Below, in pieces: positions 27,238-34,733 of a stretch of 36,639 bases of DNA. The stretch covers positions 1-36,639 of the forward strand of contig CAMPJJ010000055.1 in NCBI GenBank assembly GCA_946886855.1. Direction: 5' to 3'. Under the pieces are notes generated by a model. It was not told the DNA's origin, did not search any database, and saw only the letters and a list, made by a program, of their open reading frames with translations. How positions within the stretch are numbered: the stretch's first letter is position 1; each line of letters opens with the position of its first letter. Origin of the DNA: an uncultured Roseateles sp. GTDB lineage: Bacteria; Pseudomonadota; Gammaproteobacteria; Burkholderiales; Burkholderiaceae. Made by a program: the position numbers and the translations under genes.

Positions 27238-28391
27238 GTCTCTTCGCGATTCAGCAGGTCCAGATAGGCGGTGTACACGAAGATCGGCTCGCCGGCGGTT
27301 CCGCATGCCCGGTGGATCAGGCCGAGATCCGTCAGCACCGACACGCCGCGATCGATGGCAGCCGCGTCCAGTCCGTTGATTGCGGTGATGTCGGCGCGCC
27401 GCGCGACGGGCCGGCAGAAGAGCGCGTGATGCACGCGCAAGGCGTCCTCGTGGCGGGCGGCCTCACGCCGGATGCGCACGCCGTCCGTCGTGTACAGCCG
27501 CGTGATCGCCAGGGCCAGATCCACCGCCTGCTCCGCCGCGACCTGCACGCCGCCGGCGAAGAACCACAACCACGCTTCCCAATCGCCGTGCTCGCGCACC
27601 TGCTGCAGCAGTGCGTAGTAGTCGCTCCGATACGCCTTGAAGTAGAGCGACAGGAACAGCACCGGCTCGCGCAGCCCCCCGTCGGCCATGAGCATCAGGG
27701 GGATCAGCAATCGGCCGAGCCGACCGTTGCCGTCCAGATAAGGGTGGATGGTCTCGAATTGGAGGTGGGTCAGCGCCGCCTTCCTGAGCGACGGGTAGCG
27801 CTCGGGCTGACCGTTGATGAAGCGCTCCAGTTCGGACAGGCACTGGGCGAGCCGATGCGGCGGCGGCGGCACAAAGCTGGCGTCGGTGGCCGATGGACCG
27901 CCGATCCAGTTCTGCGTGCGGCGGATCTCTCCCGGCGCCTTCCCCATGCCCCGACCCTGCGTCATCAGGCGCCGATGCATCTCGTTCATCAGCCGCGTGC
28001 AGATCGGCAGCCCGCGGCGCAGTTGGTCGACCCCATGCTCCAGGGCCGACACGTAGCAGGACACCTCCTGCACATCGTCCACCGGCGCGCCGGGCGCACC
28101 TGCCGCCTCGTACAGCATCAGGTCCGCCAGGGAGGATTGCGTGCCCTCGATCCGCGACGACAGGACGGCTTCCTTGCGGAGGTAGCTGTAGAGCAGGATG
28201 GTGGGATCCGGCATGAGCAGCGACAGGCCATCCAGTCGCCCCAACGCCAGGTTCGCGCGGTCCAGGCGTTCCTCCAGGTCGGCGTCCAGGATCAGCGAGG
28301 GGCGCGGCGGCGGCGGCGCCGGCACGAAGGCCTGACACACCTTGCCACCGGCAATCGAATACTCATGGCATCCAGCAATTCCGCGTCGCAT
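27234..28391 (-). CDS. Fic-domain protein (class II, intact catalytic motif)
   Basis: Fic enzymes usually transfer AMP from ATP to a hydroxyl side chain of a target protein. This 385-residue protein has the full active-site loop HPYLDGNGRLGRLL (His216, GNGR 221-224). An N-terminal inhibitory helix SSRIEGTQ (78-85, Glu82) is expected to block ATP binding until relieved, so self-inhibition is built in. A C-terminal region (about 315-380) looks like a winged helix (RRADITAINGLDAAAIDRGVSVLTDLGLI), common in long Fic proteins that act on DNA-linked targets or autoregulate. ATG 28391 has GGAG five bases upstream. It is 68 bp after the ferric ABC genes on the same strand and overlaps the GNAT gene by 4 bp. 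Confidence 0.93.
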   Translation of the reverse strand: MRRGIAGCHEYSIAGGKVCQAFVPAPPPPRPSLILDADLEERLDRANLALGRLDGLSLLMPDPTILLYSYLRKEAVLSSRIEGTQSSLADLMLYEAAGAPGAPVDDVQEVSCYVSALEHGVDQLRRGLPICTRLMNEMHRRLMTQGRGMGKAPGEIRRTQNWIGGPSATDASFVPPPPHRLAQCLSELERFINGQPERYPSLRKAALTHLQFETIHPYLDGNGRLGRLLIPLMLMADGGLREPVLFLSLYFKAYRSDYYALLQQVREHGDWEAWLWFFAGGVQVAAEQAVDLALAITRLYTTDGVRIRREAARHEDALRVHHALFCRPVARRADITAINGLDAAAIDRGVSVLTDLGLIHRACGTAGEPIFVYTAYLDLLNREET

Positions 28392-28459
28392 GGGAACTCC
28401 GTGTTGAAGGAGCTCGCGATGCTCCGCTTCCCGACGGAAATTTCAATGGCTGCAATGCG

Positions 28460-29140
28460 CTACGCGCCTACTCGTGTCGGTCGCCATTCCACGAGCCGGC
28501 CTCCCGCCATCACACCGATCCAGTCCGCCATCGCCTCGGCTTCAGCGGCGTCGTGCGTGACCATCAACGCGGTCTGGCCCGCCGAGCGCAGGATGTCGCG
28601 CACTTCGACGACAAGTCGATCCCGCGTGGCCGCATCGAGGTTGGAGAACGGCTCGTCGAGCATCAGCAGCCGCGGCGCCGGCGCCAGCGCCCGCGCGAGC
28701 GCCACCCGCTGCTGCTGGCCGCCGGACAGCTCGTGCGGCATGCGGGAGCCCAGCGCGTCGAGCCCGACCAGCGCCAGCAGCTCGCGCACGCGGCGGTCGC
28801 GCTCGGCTCCCGGCCGGCGACGCAGGCCGAAGCCGACATTCGCGGCCGCCGTCAGATGCGGGAACAGGGCGATCTCCTGGAACAGCAGGCCGACGCCGCG
28901 CTGCTCGGGCGCGACGTGGACGCCGGGGCCGGACAGCAGGCGGCCGTCGAGCGACACCCGGCCCGCGCTCAAGGGCTCGAAGCCGGCGATCGCACGCAGC
29001 GCGGTGCTCTTGCCGCAGCCCGACGGGCCGAGCAGGCAGGCCATGCGCCCCAGCGGCAGCGTCAGCGACAGCCCGTTCAGCACGGCGTCTTCGGCGCCCG
29101 GATAACGGACCTGGAGGTCCTCGAGGGCGAGCGTGGTCAT
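28460..29140 (-). CDS. fbpC: Ferric-iron ABC transporter ATP-binding protein (FbpC-like, short)
   Basis: This cytoplasmic ATPase powers the FbpB permease. Walker A GPSGCGKST is at 38-46, Q-loop FQEIALFPHL at 88, signature LSGGQQQR at 138-145, Walker B LLMLDEP at 158-164, D-loop and the switch His in VTHD. At 226 residues it is only the nucleotide-binding domain; classical FbpC proteins (about 350 residues) carry an extra C-terminal regulatory domain that is missing here. The gene overlaps fbpB by 4 bp (ATGA), so it is translationally coupled. Iron specificity comes from the partner genes and the Fur box upstream of fbpA. Confidence 0.92.
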   Translation of the reverse strand: MTTLALEDLQVRYPGAEDAVLNGLSLTLPLGRMACLLGPSGCGKSTALRAIAGFEPLSAGRVSLDGRLLSGPGVHVAPEQRGVGLLFQEIALFPHLTAAANVGFGLRRRPGAERDRRVRELLALVGLDALGSRMPHELSGGQQQRVALARALAPAPRLLMLDEPFSNLDAATRDRLVVEVRDILRSAGQTALMVTHDAAEAEAMADWIGVMAGGRLVEWRPTRVGA

Positions 29141-30789
29141 CGGGGTTCCTTCATTGCGAGTGGTTCCCTGCTCAGCAGCAGCACCGCCGGCAGACCAACG
29201 GCGACGATCAGCAGCGCCGCGAGCGCGCCGTGCTCGTAGCTGCCGCGCGCGGCTTCGGCGTAGAGCAGCGTCGGCAGCGTCTCGACGTTGGCGGGCCGCA
29301 GCAGCAAAGACGCGGGGAGTTCCTTCATCACGTCGATGAAGACCAGCAGCGCGCTGGCGGTGAGCGCGGGGCGCAGCAGCGGCAGGTGGACGCGGCGCAG
29401 CACACCGAGCGGCGTCTCGCCCAGGCAGCGCGCGACCTGCTCCAGCGGCGCCGGCACGCGCGCCAGGCCGGCTTCGATGCCACCGATCGGCAAGGCGAGG
29501 AAACGCATCGCGCAGGCCACGACCAGCACCGCGCCGAGGCTCATCAGCGGCAGGCCCGGCAGCCCCGCCGCCTCGGCGATCCAGCCGTCGACGGCCAGCG
29601 CGGGCGGCAGCAGGCCGATCGCCAGGACCGTCCCGGGCACCGCATACCCGAGCGCGGCGCTGCCCAGCCACCAGGCGCGCGGACCGCCCGCGCCGCCCGT
29701 CGACCGGGCCGCCCACGCGACGACCAGGCTCGCCGCCACGGCGATCGCCGTCACGCTCAAGGCCAGTCCCGCCGAATGCATCGCGCCCGAGACGACCTCG
29801 GTCGACAGGCCATGGCCTTCCCTCGCCCGTTTCCAGGCCAGCACCGCCAGGTGGCCGGCAGGCAGCACAAAGCCGATCAGCACCGGCAACGAGGCCGCCG
29901 CCGTCGCGAGCCACGCGGAGGGTCCGCGGAGCCGACGCGGCGCCTCGGCCCGCATCGCGCGCACGCTGCCGGCGCGCTGACGGCGTCGTCCCTGTCGCTC
30001 CAGCCAGACCAGCAGCGCCACCATCGCCAGCATCGCGCAGGCGATCTGCGCAGCCGCGCCAAGGTCGGATCGCGTCACCCAGGTCGTGTAGATCGTCGTG
30101 GTCAGCGTCGTCACGCCGAGGAACTCGGAGGCGCCGACGTCGTTCAGCACCTCCAGCAGCACCAGGCCCGCGCCCACCGCGAGCGCCGGCCGGGCCATCG
30201 GCAGCGCGACGCGCCGGAACGCGCCCCAGGGTCCCTCGCCGAGCAGCCGCGCCGCTTCCAGCAAGCGCGCGGGCTGCGTCGAGAACATCGCGCGCATGCT
30301 CAGGTAGACGTAGGGATAAAGGACCGCCGACAGCACCAGCACCGCGCCGCCCATGGAACGGGCGTCGGGCAGCCGGAACTGGCGCGGCGACTCGAATCCC
30401 AGCAGCGCGCGCACGGCGCCCTGGAACGGTCCGATCGGGTGCAGCAGGTCGACGTAGCTGTAGGCCGCGATGTAGGTCGGCACCGTGAGCGGCAGCAGCA
30501 GCGCCCAGCGCAGCACCGTGCGGCCGGGGAAGTCGACGCGCGTCACCAGCCATGCGCAGCCGGTGCCGACGACCGCCGTCAGCAGCCCGACGCCGGTCAG
30601 CAGCGTCGCCGTCTGCGCGGCGGCGCGCGGCAGCACGTGCTCGGCCAGATGCGCCCAATGCGCGGCCCCGGCGCCCAGCGCCATCCAGGCCAGCGCGCCC
30701 AGCGGCGCCAGCACGACGAGCGCGATGGCCAGGGCGGTCGCGCGCCACAACGGGCCGACCGCTTGCGGCCGGCCAAGGAGACGCCTCAC
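29137..30789 (-). CDS. fbpB: Ferric-iron ABC transporter permease (FbpB-like)
   Basis: This 550-residue inner-membrane permease is two fused halves, each with about six helices and an EAA-type coupling loop. The first is EAARLLGEGPWGAFRRVALPMARPAL (around 178-203) and the second EQVARCLGETPLGVLRRVHLPLLRPAL (around 457-483). TVPTYIAAYSYVDLLHPIGP and the VLNDVGASEFLG stretch are typical of the FbpB/SfuB branch. It carries Fe3+ received from FbpA into the cytoplasm. It lies 4 bp after fbpA and overlaps fbpC by 4 bp. Confidence 0.93.
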   Translation of the reverse strand: MRRLLGRPQAVGPLWRATALAIALVVLAPLGALAWMALGAGAAHWAHLAEHVLPRAAAQTATLLTGVGLLTAVVGTGCAWLVTRVDFPGRTVLRWALLLPLTVPTYIAAYSYVDLLHPIGPFQGAVRALLGFESPRQFRLPDARSMGGAVLVLSAVLYPYVYLSMRAMFSTQPARLLEAARLLGEGPWGAFRRVALPMARPALAVGAGLVLLEVLNDVGASEFLGVTTLTTTIYTTWVTRSDLGAAAQIACAMLAMVALLVWLERQGRRRQRAGSVRAMRAEAPRRLRGPSAWLATAAASLPVLIGFVLPAGHLAVLAWKRAREGHGLSTEVVSGAMHSAGLALSVTAIAVAASLVVAWAARSTGGAGGPRAWWLGSAALGYAVPGTVLAIGLLPPALAVDGWIAEAAGLPGLPLMSLGAVLVVACAMRFLALPIGGIEAGLARVPAPLEQVARCLGETPLGVLRRVHLPLLRPALTASALLVFIDVMKELPASLLLRPANVETLPTLLYAEAARGSYEHGALAALLIVAVGLPAVLLLSREPLAMKEPR

Positions 30790-30793
30790 GCGA

Positions 30794-31867
30794 TCACTGG
30801 TCGAAGGCGACCTTGTCGATCAGCAGGCTGGCCTGCTTGCGGTGGCGCGCGATCTCCGTCAGCGGCAGCGCATCGGCCTTCACCGGGCCGATCGCCGACT
30901 GGATCAGCGGATCCAGGGTGACGCCGGCCCGCACCGGGTACTCGTAGTTGGTCTGCGCGTAGAGCTGCTGCGCCGGCTCGGACACGAGGAACGCCATCAG
31001 CGCCTGCGCGGCCGCCTTGTTCGGCGCGTGCTTCGCCAGCGCCGCGCCGCTGATGTTGACGTGGGTGCCGGCGCCCTTCGCGAAGGTCGGCTTCAGCACC
31101 TGGATGCCGTCGCCCCACTGGCGCGCGTCGCTGCCGGGCTTGGCGGACTTCATCTGCCCGACGTAGTACGAGTTGGCCAGGCCGACATCGCAGAGGCCGC
31201 CGAGGATGTCGCGCGCCACGTCGCGGTCGCCGCCGGTCGGCTTGCGGCCCAGGTTGGCTTTCAAGCCGCGCAGCCACTGCTCGGTCTTGGCCTCGCCGTC
31301 GTGCGCGATCATCGCGGCGACCAGCGCGGTGTTGTACGGGTGCTGGCCCGAGCGCGTGCAGACCTTGCCCTTCCACCTTGGATCGGCCAGGTCCTCGTAG
31401 CGGATCGCGGCCGTCTTCAGGCCGGGATCCGCGTAGAGCACGCGGGCGCGCAGCGACAGTGCGGTCCACTGGCCGTCCGCGGCGCGCAGGTGCGCGGGCA
31501 CGGCCGCCTCGACCTCGGCCGACTTCATGGGCTGCGTCACGCCGCCTTCGACGAGGTCGATCAGGTTGCCGACGTCCACCGTCATCAGCAGGTCCGCCGG
31601 CGAGCGCGCGCCCTCCGCCTTGACGCGCTCCAGCAGGCCGTCCTTCACGAACACCGTGTTGACCCGGGTCCCCGTCTTCGCCGTGAAGGCCGACAGCAGC
31701 GGCTGGACCAGCGCGACCTCGCGCGTCGTGTAGAGCGTCAGCTCGCCGCCGGCCGGCGCATTGGCCTGGGCAAGGCCTGGCACCAGCGCGATGGCGGTCA
31801 TCGCCAGCGCCGCGGCGGCACCGATCGGGCGGCGCAGGGAACGGCAGGAAGGGGCAGATCGGCGCAT
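30794..31867 (-). CDS. fbpA: Ferric-iron-binding periplasmic protein (FbpA-like)
   Basis: This 357-residue bacterial transferrin has a signal peptide ending near GLAQA (35). The mature protein begins APAGGELTLYTTREVALVQPLLSAFTAKTG, the class standard. The adjacent tyrosines 234-235 in VGLANSYYVGQM match the Tyr-Tyr iron ligands of FbpA. Other blocks are GKVCTRSGQHPYNTALVAAMI and HVNISGAALAKHAPNKAAAQALMAFLVS. It captures free or weakly chelated Fe3+ and hands it to FbpB. The ATG at 31867 is 60 bp from a well-formed Fur box, so iron repression is expected. Confidence 0.94.
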   Translation of the reverse strand: MRRSAPSCRSLRRPIGAAAALAMTAIALVPGLAQANAPAGGELTLYTTREVALVQPLLSAFTAKTGTRVNTVFVKDGLLERVKAEGARSPADLLMTVDVGNLIDLVEGGVTQPMKSAEVEAAVPAHLRAADGQWTALSLRARVLYADPGLKTAAIRYEDLADPRWKGKVCTRSGQHPYNTALVAAMIAHDGEAKTEQWLRGLKANLGRKPTGGDRDVARDILGGLCDVGLANSYYVGQMKSAKPGSDARQWGDGIQVLKPTFAKGAGTHVNISGAALAKHAPNKAAAQALMAFLVSEPAQQLYAQTNYEYPVRAGVTLDPLIQSAIGPVKADALPLTEIARHRKQASLLIDKVAFDQ

Positions 31868-31927
31868 CGTCTCGTCTCTTTCTCAGGCGTCCGGGGAACG
31901 GGCGGGCCGGGATCATCCGGCCCAGTC

Positions 31928-31946
31928 GATGAGAACGACTCTCATC
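31928..31946. promoter_or_regulatory. Fur box upstream of fbpABC
   Basis: GATGAGAACGACTCTCATC is a 19-bp near-perfect inverted repeat (GATGAGA and TCTCATC around 5 bases), very close to known Fur sites, located 61 bp upstream of the fbpA start. It predicts repression of fbpABC, and perhaps of fic and gnat by read-through, when iron is plentiful. Confidence 0.85.
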
Positions 31947-32069
31947 TGGAAGACGCGCAATGTAGGCGCCCCGACCGCCGGGGGGAAGGAGACAAAAGCT
32001 GTGACGGCCCGCAGGGATTCCCGGGCCCCGGACGACCGCAACGCCTCCCGGCGGCTCCCGGCGGCTCCC

Positions 32070-32097
32070 GGCTGGCGACGGACGCCGGGCGCCAGCC
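32070..32097. terminator. Hairpin downstream of LysR gene
   Basis: GGCTGGCG (32070-32077) and CGCCAGCC (32090-32097) form an 8-bp stem with a 12-base loop, starting 11 bases after the LysR stop on the minus strand. There is no T-run. Next to it CGGCTCCCGG-like 10-bp units are repeated at 32041-32070. Confidence 0.35.
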
Positions 32098-32108
32098 GCC
32101 GGTTGCCT

Positions 32109-33107
32109 TCAGCTCACCGCCGCGGTCTGCGGCAGCGCCCGCGCGCCGGCGGCGATGACATCGGAGATCTCCCCGATCACCTGCCGCAGCCAGCGCTGCG
32201 CCGGGTCGGGCTCGGCGCGGATGTGCCAGACCTGGCTGATGTCGATGCCGCGCAGCGCGAAGGGCAGGTTCCGGCAGGCCAGCTGGCCGGCGAAGCCGGT
32301 CGCCGGCACGAAGCTGTCCGGCAGCACCGTGATCAGGTCGGACTGCTGCACCGCCATCGTGCCGGTGAAGAAGCTGTTCACCGTCATCGCCACCCGCCGC
32401 TTGCGGCCGATCGTCGCCAGCGCGTCGTCGACGAAGCCGTGCGCGCGGCCCGCGAAGCTCACGCGCAGGTGCTGCGCGGCGCAGTAGGCGTCCAGCGTCA
32501 ACGCGCCGGGCTCGGCCAGCGGATGGTCGGCGCGCATGACGCAGACGTAGCGGCTCGCGTAGAGCGCCTCGCGGCGGAAGGCGGTGCTGTCGTCCTCGAT
32601 CAGCAGCTGCTCGGTCAGGTCGGGGAAGAAGCCGATCGCGAGGTCGGCCCAGCCCTGCTCCAGCAGCTCGCGCGGGTCGCGGGTGGTCAGCGGCACCACG
32701 CGCAGCCCGACATGGATGCCCTCCTCGAGGAAGCGCCGGCTCAGTTGCGGCACGACCAGCGCGGCGGTCGCGTCCGCCATCGCCAGCGTGAAGCTGACGG
32801 TGTTGCCGGCGGCGCGCGGATCGAAGACCTGCGGCTCCAGCGCCTGCTGCAACGCGGACAGGGCGCGCCGGACGACCGGCCAGAGCGACTGGGCGTGCGG
32901 CGTGGGTTCGACGCCGGTGGAGCTGGGGATGAAGAGTTCCTCGTGCGTGGCCTCGCGCAGGCGCCTCAGGGCGTTGCTGACGGCGGGCTGGGTGATGGCC
33001 AGCCGGTGCGCCGCGCGGGTGACGTGGCGTTCCTCCATCACCACGTCGAAGACGCGCAGCAGGTTCAGGTCCAGCGTCCGGAAGTTGACGGGGCGGGGGG
33101 TGCTCAT
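32109..33107 (-). CDS. LysR-family transcriptional regulator
   Basis: This 332-residue protein has a classic LysR N-terminus, LDLNLLRVFDVVMEERHVTRAAHRLAITQPAVSNALRRLREATHEELF (about 11-57), then an effector domain from about 95. The effector domain includes ELLEQGWADLAIGFFPD, VCVMRADHPLAEPGALTLDAY and QQSDLITVLPDSFV, resembling the NahR/LinR/DntR-like branch. ATG 33107 gives MSTPRPVNF; upstream in-frame codons look non-coding. It is divergent from the 84-residue orphan across 157 bp, the usual position for a LysR target. No catabolic genes are adjacent, so its regulon is unclear. Confidence 0.88.
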   Translation of the reverse strand: MSTPRPVNFRTLDLNLLRVFDVVMEERHVTRAAHRLAITQPAVSNALRRLREATHEELFIPSSTGVEPTPHAQSLWPVVRRALSALQQALEPQVFDPRAAGNTVSFTLAMADATAALVVPQLSRRFLEEGIHVGLRVVPLTTRDPRELLEQGWADLAIGFFPDLTEQLLIEDDSTAFRREALYASRYVCVMRADHPLAEPGALTLDAYCAAQHLRVSFAGRAHGFVDDALATIGRKRRVAMTVNSFFTGTMAVQQSDLITVLPDSFVPATGFAGQLACRNLPFALRGIDISQVWHIRAEPDPAQRWLRQVIGEISDVIAAGARALPQTAAVS

Positions 33108-33264
33108 GGGCCGGATGCTAATTCCGTCACGGGTCATTTCCGGCGGTGATGACGCGATTCCCAAGTGCAATTGGCGTGCCGTACGTGAAAACCGCAATAT
33201 GACGTCCATGGCGCCACGGCCACCCGCCAAGCGCCTCCGAACATCACCTCAGAAGGGAACCGCC

Positions 33265-33519
33265 ATGACCACCACCACGCTGAATGTCCAAGTGATGGCT
33301 GCCGACGCAGCCCGGGCTCGCACCGCGAGCGCCGCCGGCGAGCGTCTGGTGAGCCTGGTCCTGCGCGCCGGCCACGCCGTCGTCGAATTCGTCCACGCCT
33401 CCATCGAGCTGCGCCCCCGCGAAGCCGTCCTGCAAGCCGCCGCCGAGCAGTCGGCCGAGCGCCCGGACCTGGCCTTCTCGCTGCGCCGCGTCGCCCGCAA
33501 CGGCTGGATGATGTACTGA
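33265..33519 (+). CDS. Small hypothetical protein (84 aa)
   Basis: I do not recognise this protein. It begins MTTTTLNVQVMAADAARAR and ends FSLRRVARNGWMMY. It has no signal peptide; one amphipathic helix covers about 22-46 (GERLVSLVLRAGHAVVEFVHASIEL), then an acidic/Arg-rich helix. The features that make it a real gene are AGAAGGGA seven bases before ATG 33265, strong GC3 bias, and a well-formed intrinsic terminator 40 bp after the stop. It is monocistronic and divergent from a LysR gene, so it may be that regulator's main target. Confidence 0.7.
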   Translation: MTTTTLNVQVMAADAARARTASAAGERLVSLVLRAGHAVVEFVHASIELRPREAVLQAAAEQSAERPDLAFSLRRVARNGWMMY

Positions 33520-33558
33520 GCTTCTTCAGGACGCCTGACCAGCGTCCCTCCTGCAAGG

Positions 33559-33588
33559 AAAAGCCGGGCCGCGAGGTCCGGCTTTTTT
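33559..33588 (+). terminator. Rho-independent terminator after the 84-aa gene
   Basis: AAAAGCCGG (33559-33567) pairs with CCGGCTTTT (33578-33586) around a 10-base loop and runs into a TTTTTT tract (33583-33588). This is the best intrinsic terminator in the window. Confidence 0.9.
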
Positions 33589-33682
33589 CTTTGTCGCGTG
33601 GAAGCCCCACATCGGATGTCACGCGACAGCCTGACGTGCAGAGTTGAGGGAGTGCGCGAGTCGTGATCCGTCAAATTCCGCC

Positions 33683-33710
33683 ACGCCGCTGAGCCCGCCC
33701 GCGGCGTTTT
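33683..33710 (+). terminator. Possible second terminator upstream of fic-like gene
   Basis: ACGCCGC (33683-33689) pairs perfectly with GCGGCGT (33701-33707), and four T residues (33707-33710) follow. It could insulate the fic-like gene from upstream transcription. Short T-run and 11-base loop keep confidence low. Confidence 0.4.
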
Positions 33711-33722
33711 GACCGGGGTCAA
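33709..33722. promoter_or_regulatory. Palindrome upstream of fic-like gene
   Basis: TTGACCGGGGTCAA has 6-bp perfect arms (TTGACC/GGTCAA) around GG, 50 bp before the fic-like start. It could be an operator, perhaps overlapping a -35 element (TTGACC). No regulator is assigned. Confidence 0.4.
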
Positions 33723-33772
33723 GCCCGTCGCCGAGCAGCATCGATGCCTTGTTGTTGAAAGCGAGGCAAGCA

Positions 33773-34723
33773 ATGCAATACATGCCCGAATTGCTCGACC
33801 GACCGCCGTCATCGGTCGCCGAACCGGATTCCACCTTTCTGGCGTCACGCCCGAAGCCGCCCGCCTGGTCTGATCGGTCCCGGCAGATGTTCGACTTCAT
33901 GGAGATCCCCGTGGCGTTTCGGGACACGGTGCCGTATCGGCGCGAGTTCCTGGACGCCTACGCGCCGAACGTCAGCTCTCTGCTGCCGCCCAGTCTGGCT
34001 GAAACACTGCATCGGACCGCGCGATGGGAGAACGGCCCTCATCACTTCGACGGCGCGGTGACGCTCATGACCGAATTCCTGACGGAGTTCTGCTGGTCGT
34101 CGTCAAAGCTGGAAGGCTGCCGATTCACGCTGGCGGAGACCGCCTCGCTGCTGAAGCTGGAAGAGCAGCTGCAAACCGCAGCTGCAGCGAGGAGCGAAGA
34201 AGCGCGCATCGTGGTGAATCACAGGAGGGCCTTGGAACTGATGGTCTTCGATACCCATCCGGACCGTGTGAGCGTGCAGTTGCTCCAGGATCTTCAAGGT
34301 CGACTGATGGAAGGGTTGCTCCCACCGGAGCAATGCGGCCGCGTGCGTGAAATCCATGTTCGCGTGACCGGAACAGCCTACAAGCCGGGACAGAACCCGG
34401 CCCTGCTGGAGGAAATGCTCGCGCAGATCGCCATCAAGGCGGCGGCGATCCGCAATCCGGTCGAAGCCGCCTTCTTCCTCTGGATCCATGTCGCCTACCT
34501 GCAGGCCTTCGCGGACGGCAACAAGCGCACCGGTCGACTGTCGGCCAACATGCCCCTTCTGGCCGGCCACTGCGCACCGCTCAGCTTCGGCGGTGTCGAG
34601 GACAGCGACTACGTGGTCGCGATGCTCGGCGTGTACGAGCGCAACGACGTGTCCGTGGCCGTCGATCTCTTCGAATGGCTGTATCGAAGGTCGATGCAGA
34701 AATACCCGTGGATGTTGAGTTGA
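33773..34723 (+). CDS. Fic-like protein with catalytic His replaced by Gln
   Basis: This 316-residue protein has the Fic fold markers. The inhibitory-helix motif SSSKLEG (109-115, Glu114) lies N-terminal to the core, and the active-site region is YLQAFADGNKRTGRLSANMPLL. The position of the essential His in HPFxxGN is Gln244 (LQAF), while DGNKR (248-252) and the Arg that binds phosphate are kept. This LQxF form recurs, to my memory, in a subfamily with DxNKR, so it may be a genuine variant rather than decay; AMP transfer by the usual mechanism is doubtful. ATG 33773 follows GAGGCAAGC. Base composition is visibly less GC-rich than neighbours, which may indicate transfer. It lies 10 bp before the PAP2 gene. 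Confidence 0.88.
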   Translation: MQYMPELLDRPPSSVAEPDSTFLASRPKPPAWSDRSRQMFDFMEIPVAFRDTVPYRREFLDAYAPNVSSLLPPSLAETLHRTARWENGPHHFDGAVTLMTEFLTEFCWSSSKLEGCRFTLAETASLLKLEEQLQTAAAARSEEARIVVNHRRALELMVFDTHPDRVSVQLLQDLQGRLMEGLLPPEQCGRVREIHVRVTGTAYKPGQNPALLEEMLAQIAIKAAAIRNPVEAAFFLWIHVAYLQAFADGNKRTGRLSANMPLLAGHCAPLSFGGVEDSDYVVAMLGVYERNDVSVAVDLFEWLYRRSMQKYPWMLS

Positions 34724-34733
34724 CAATCGACGG

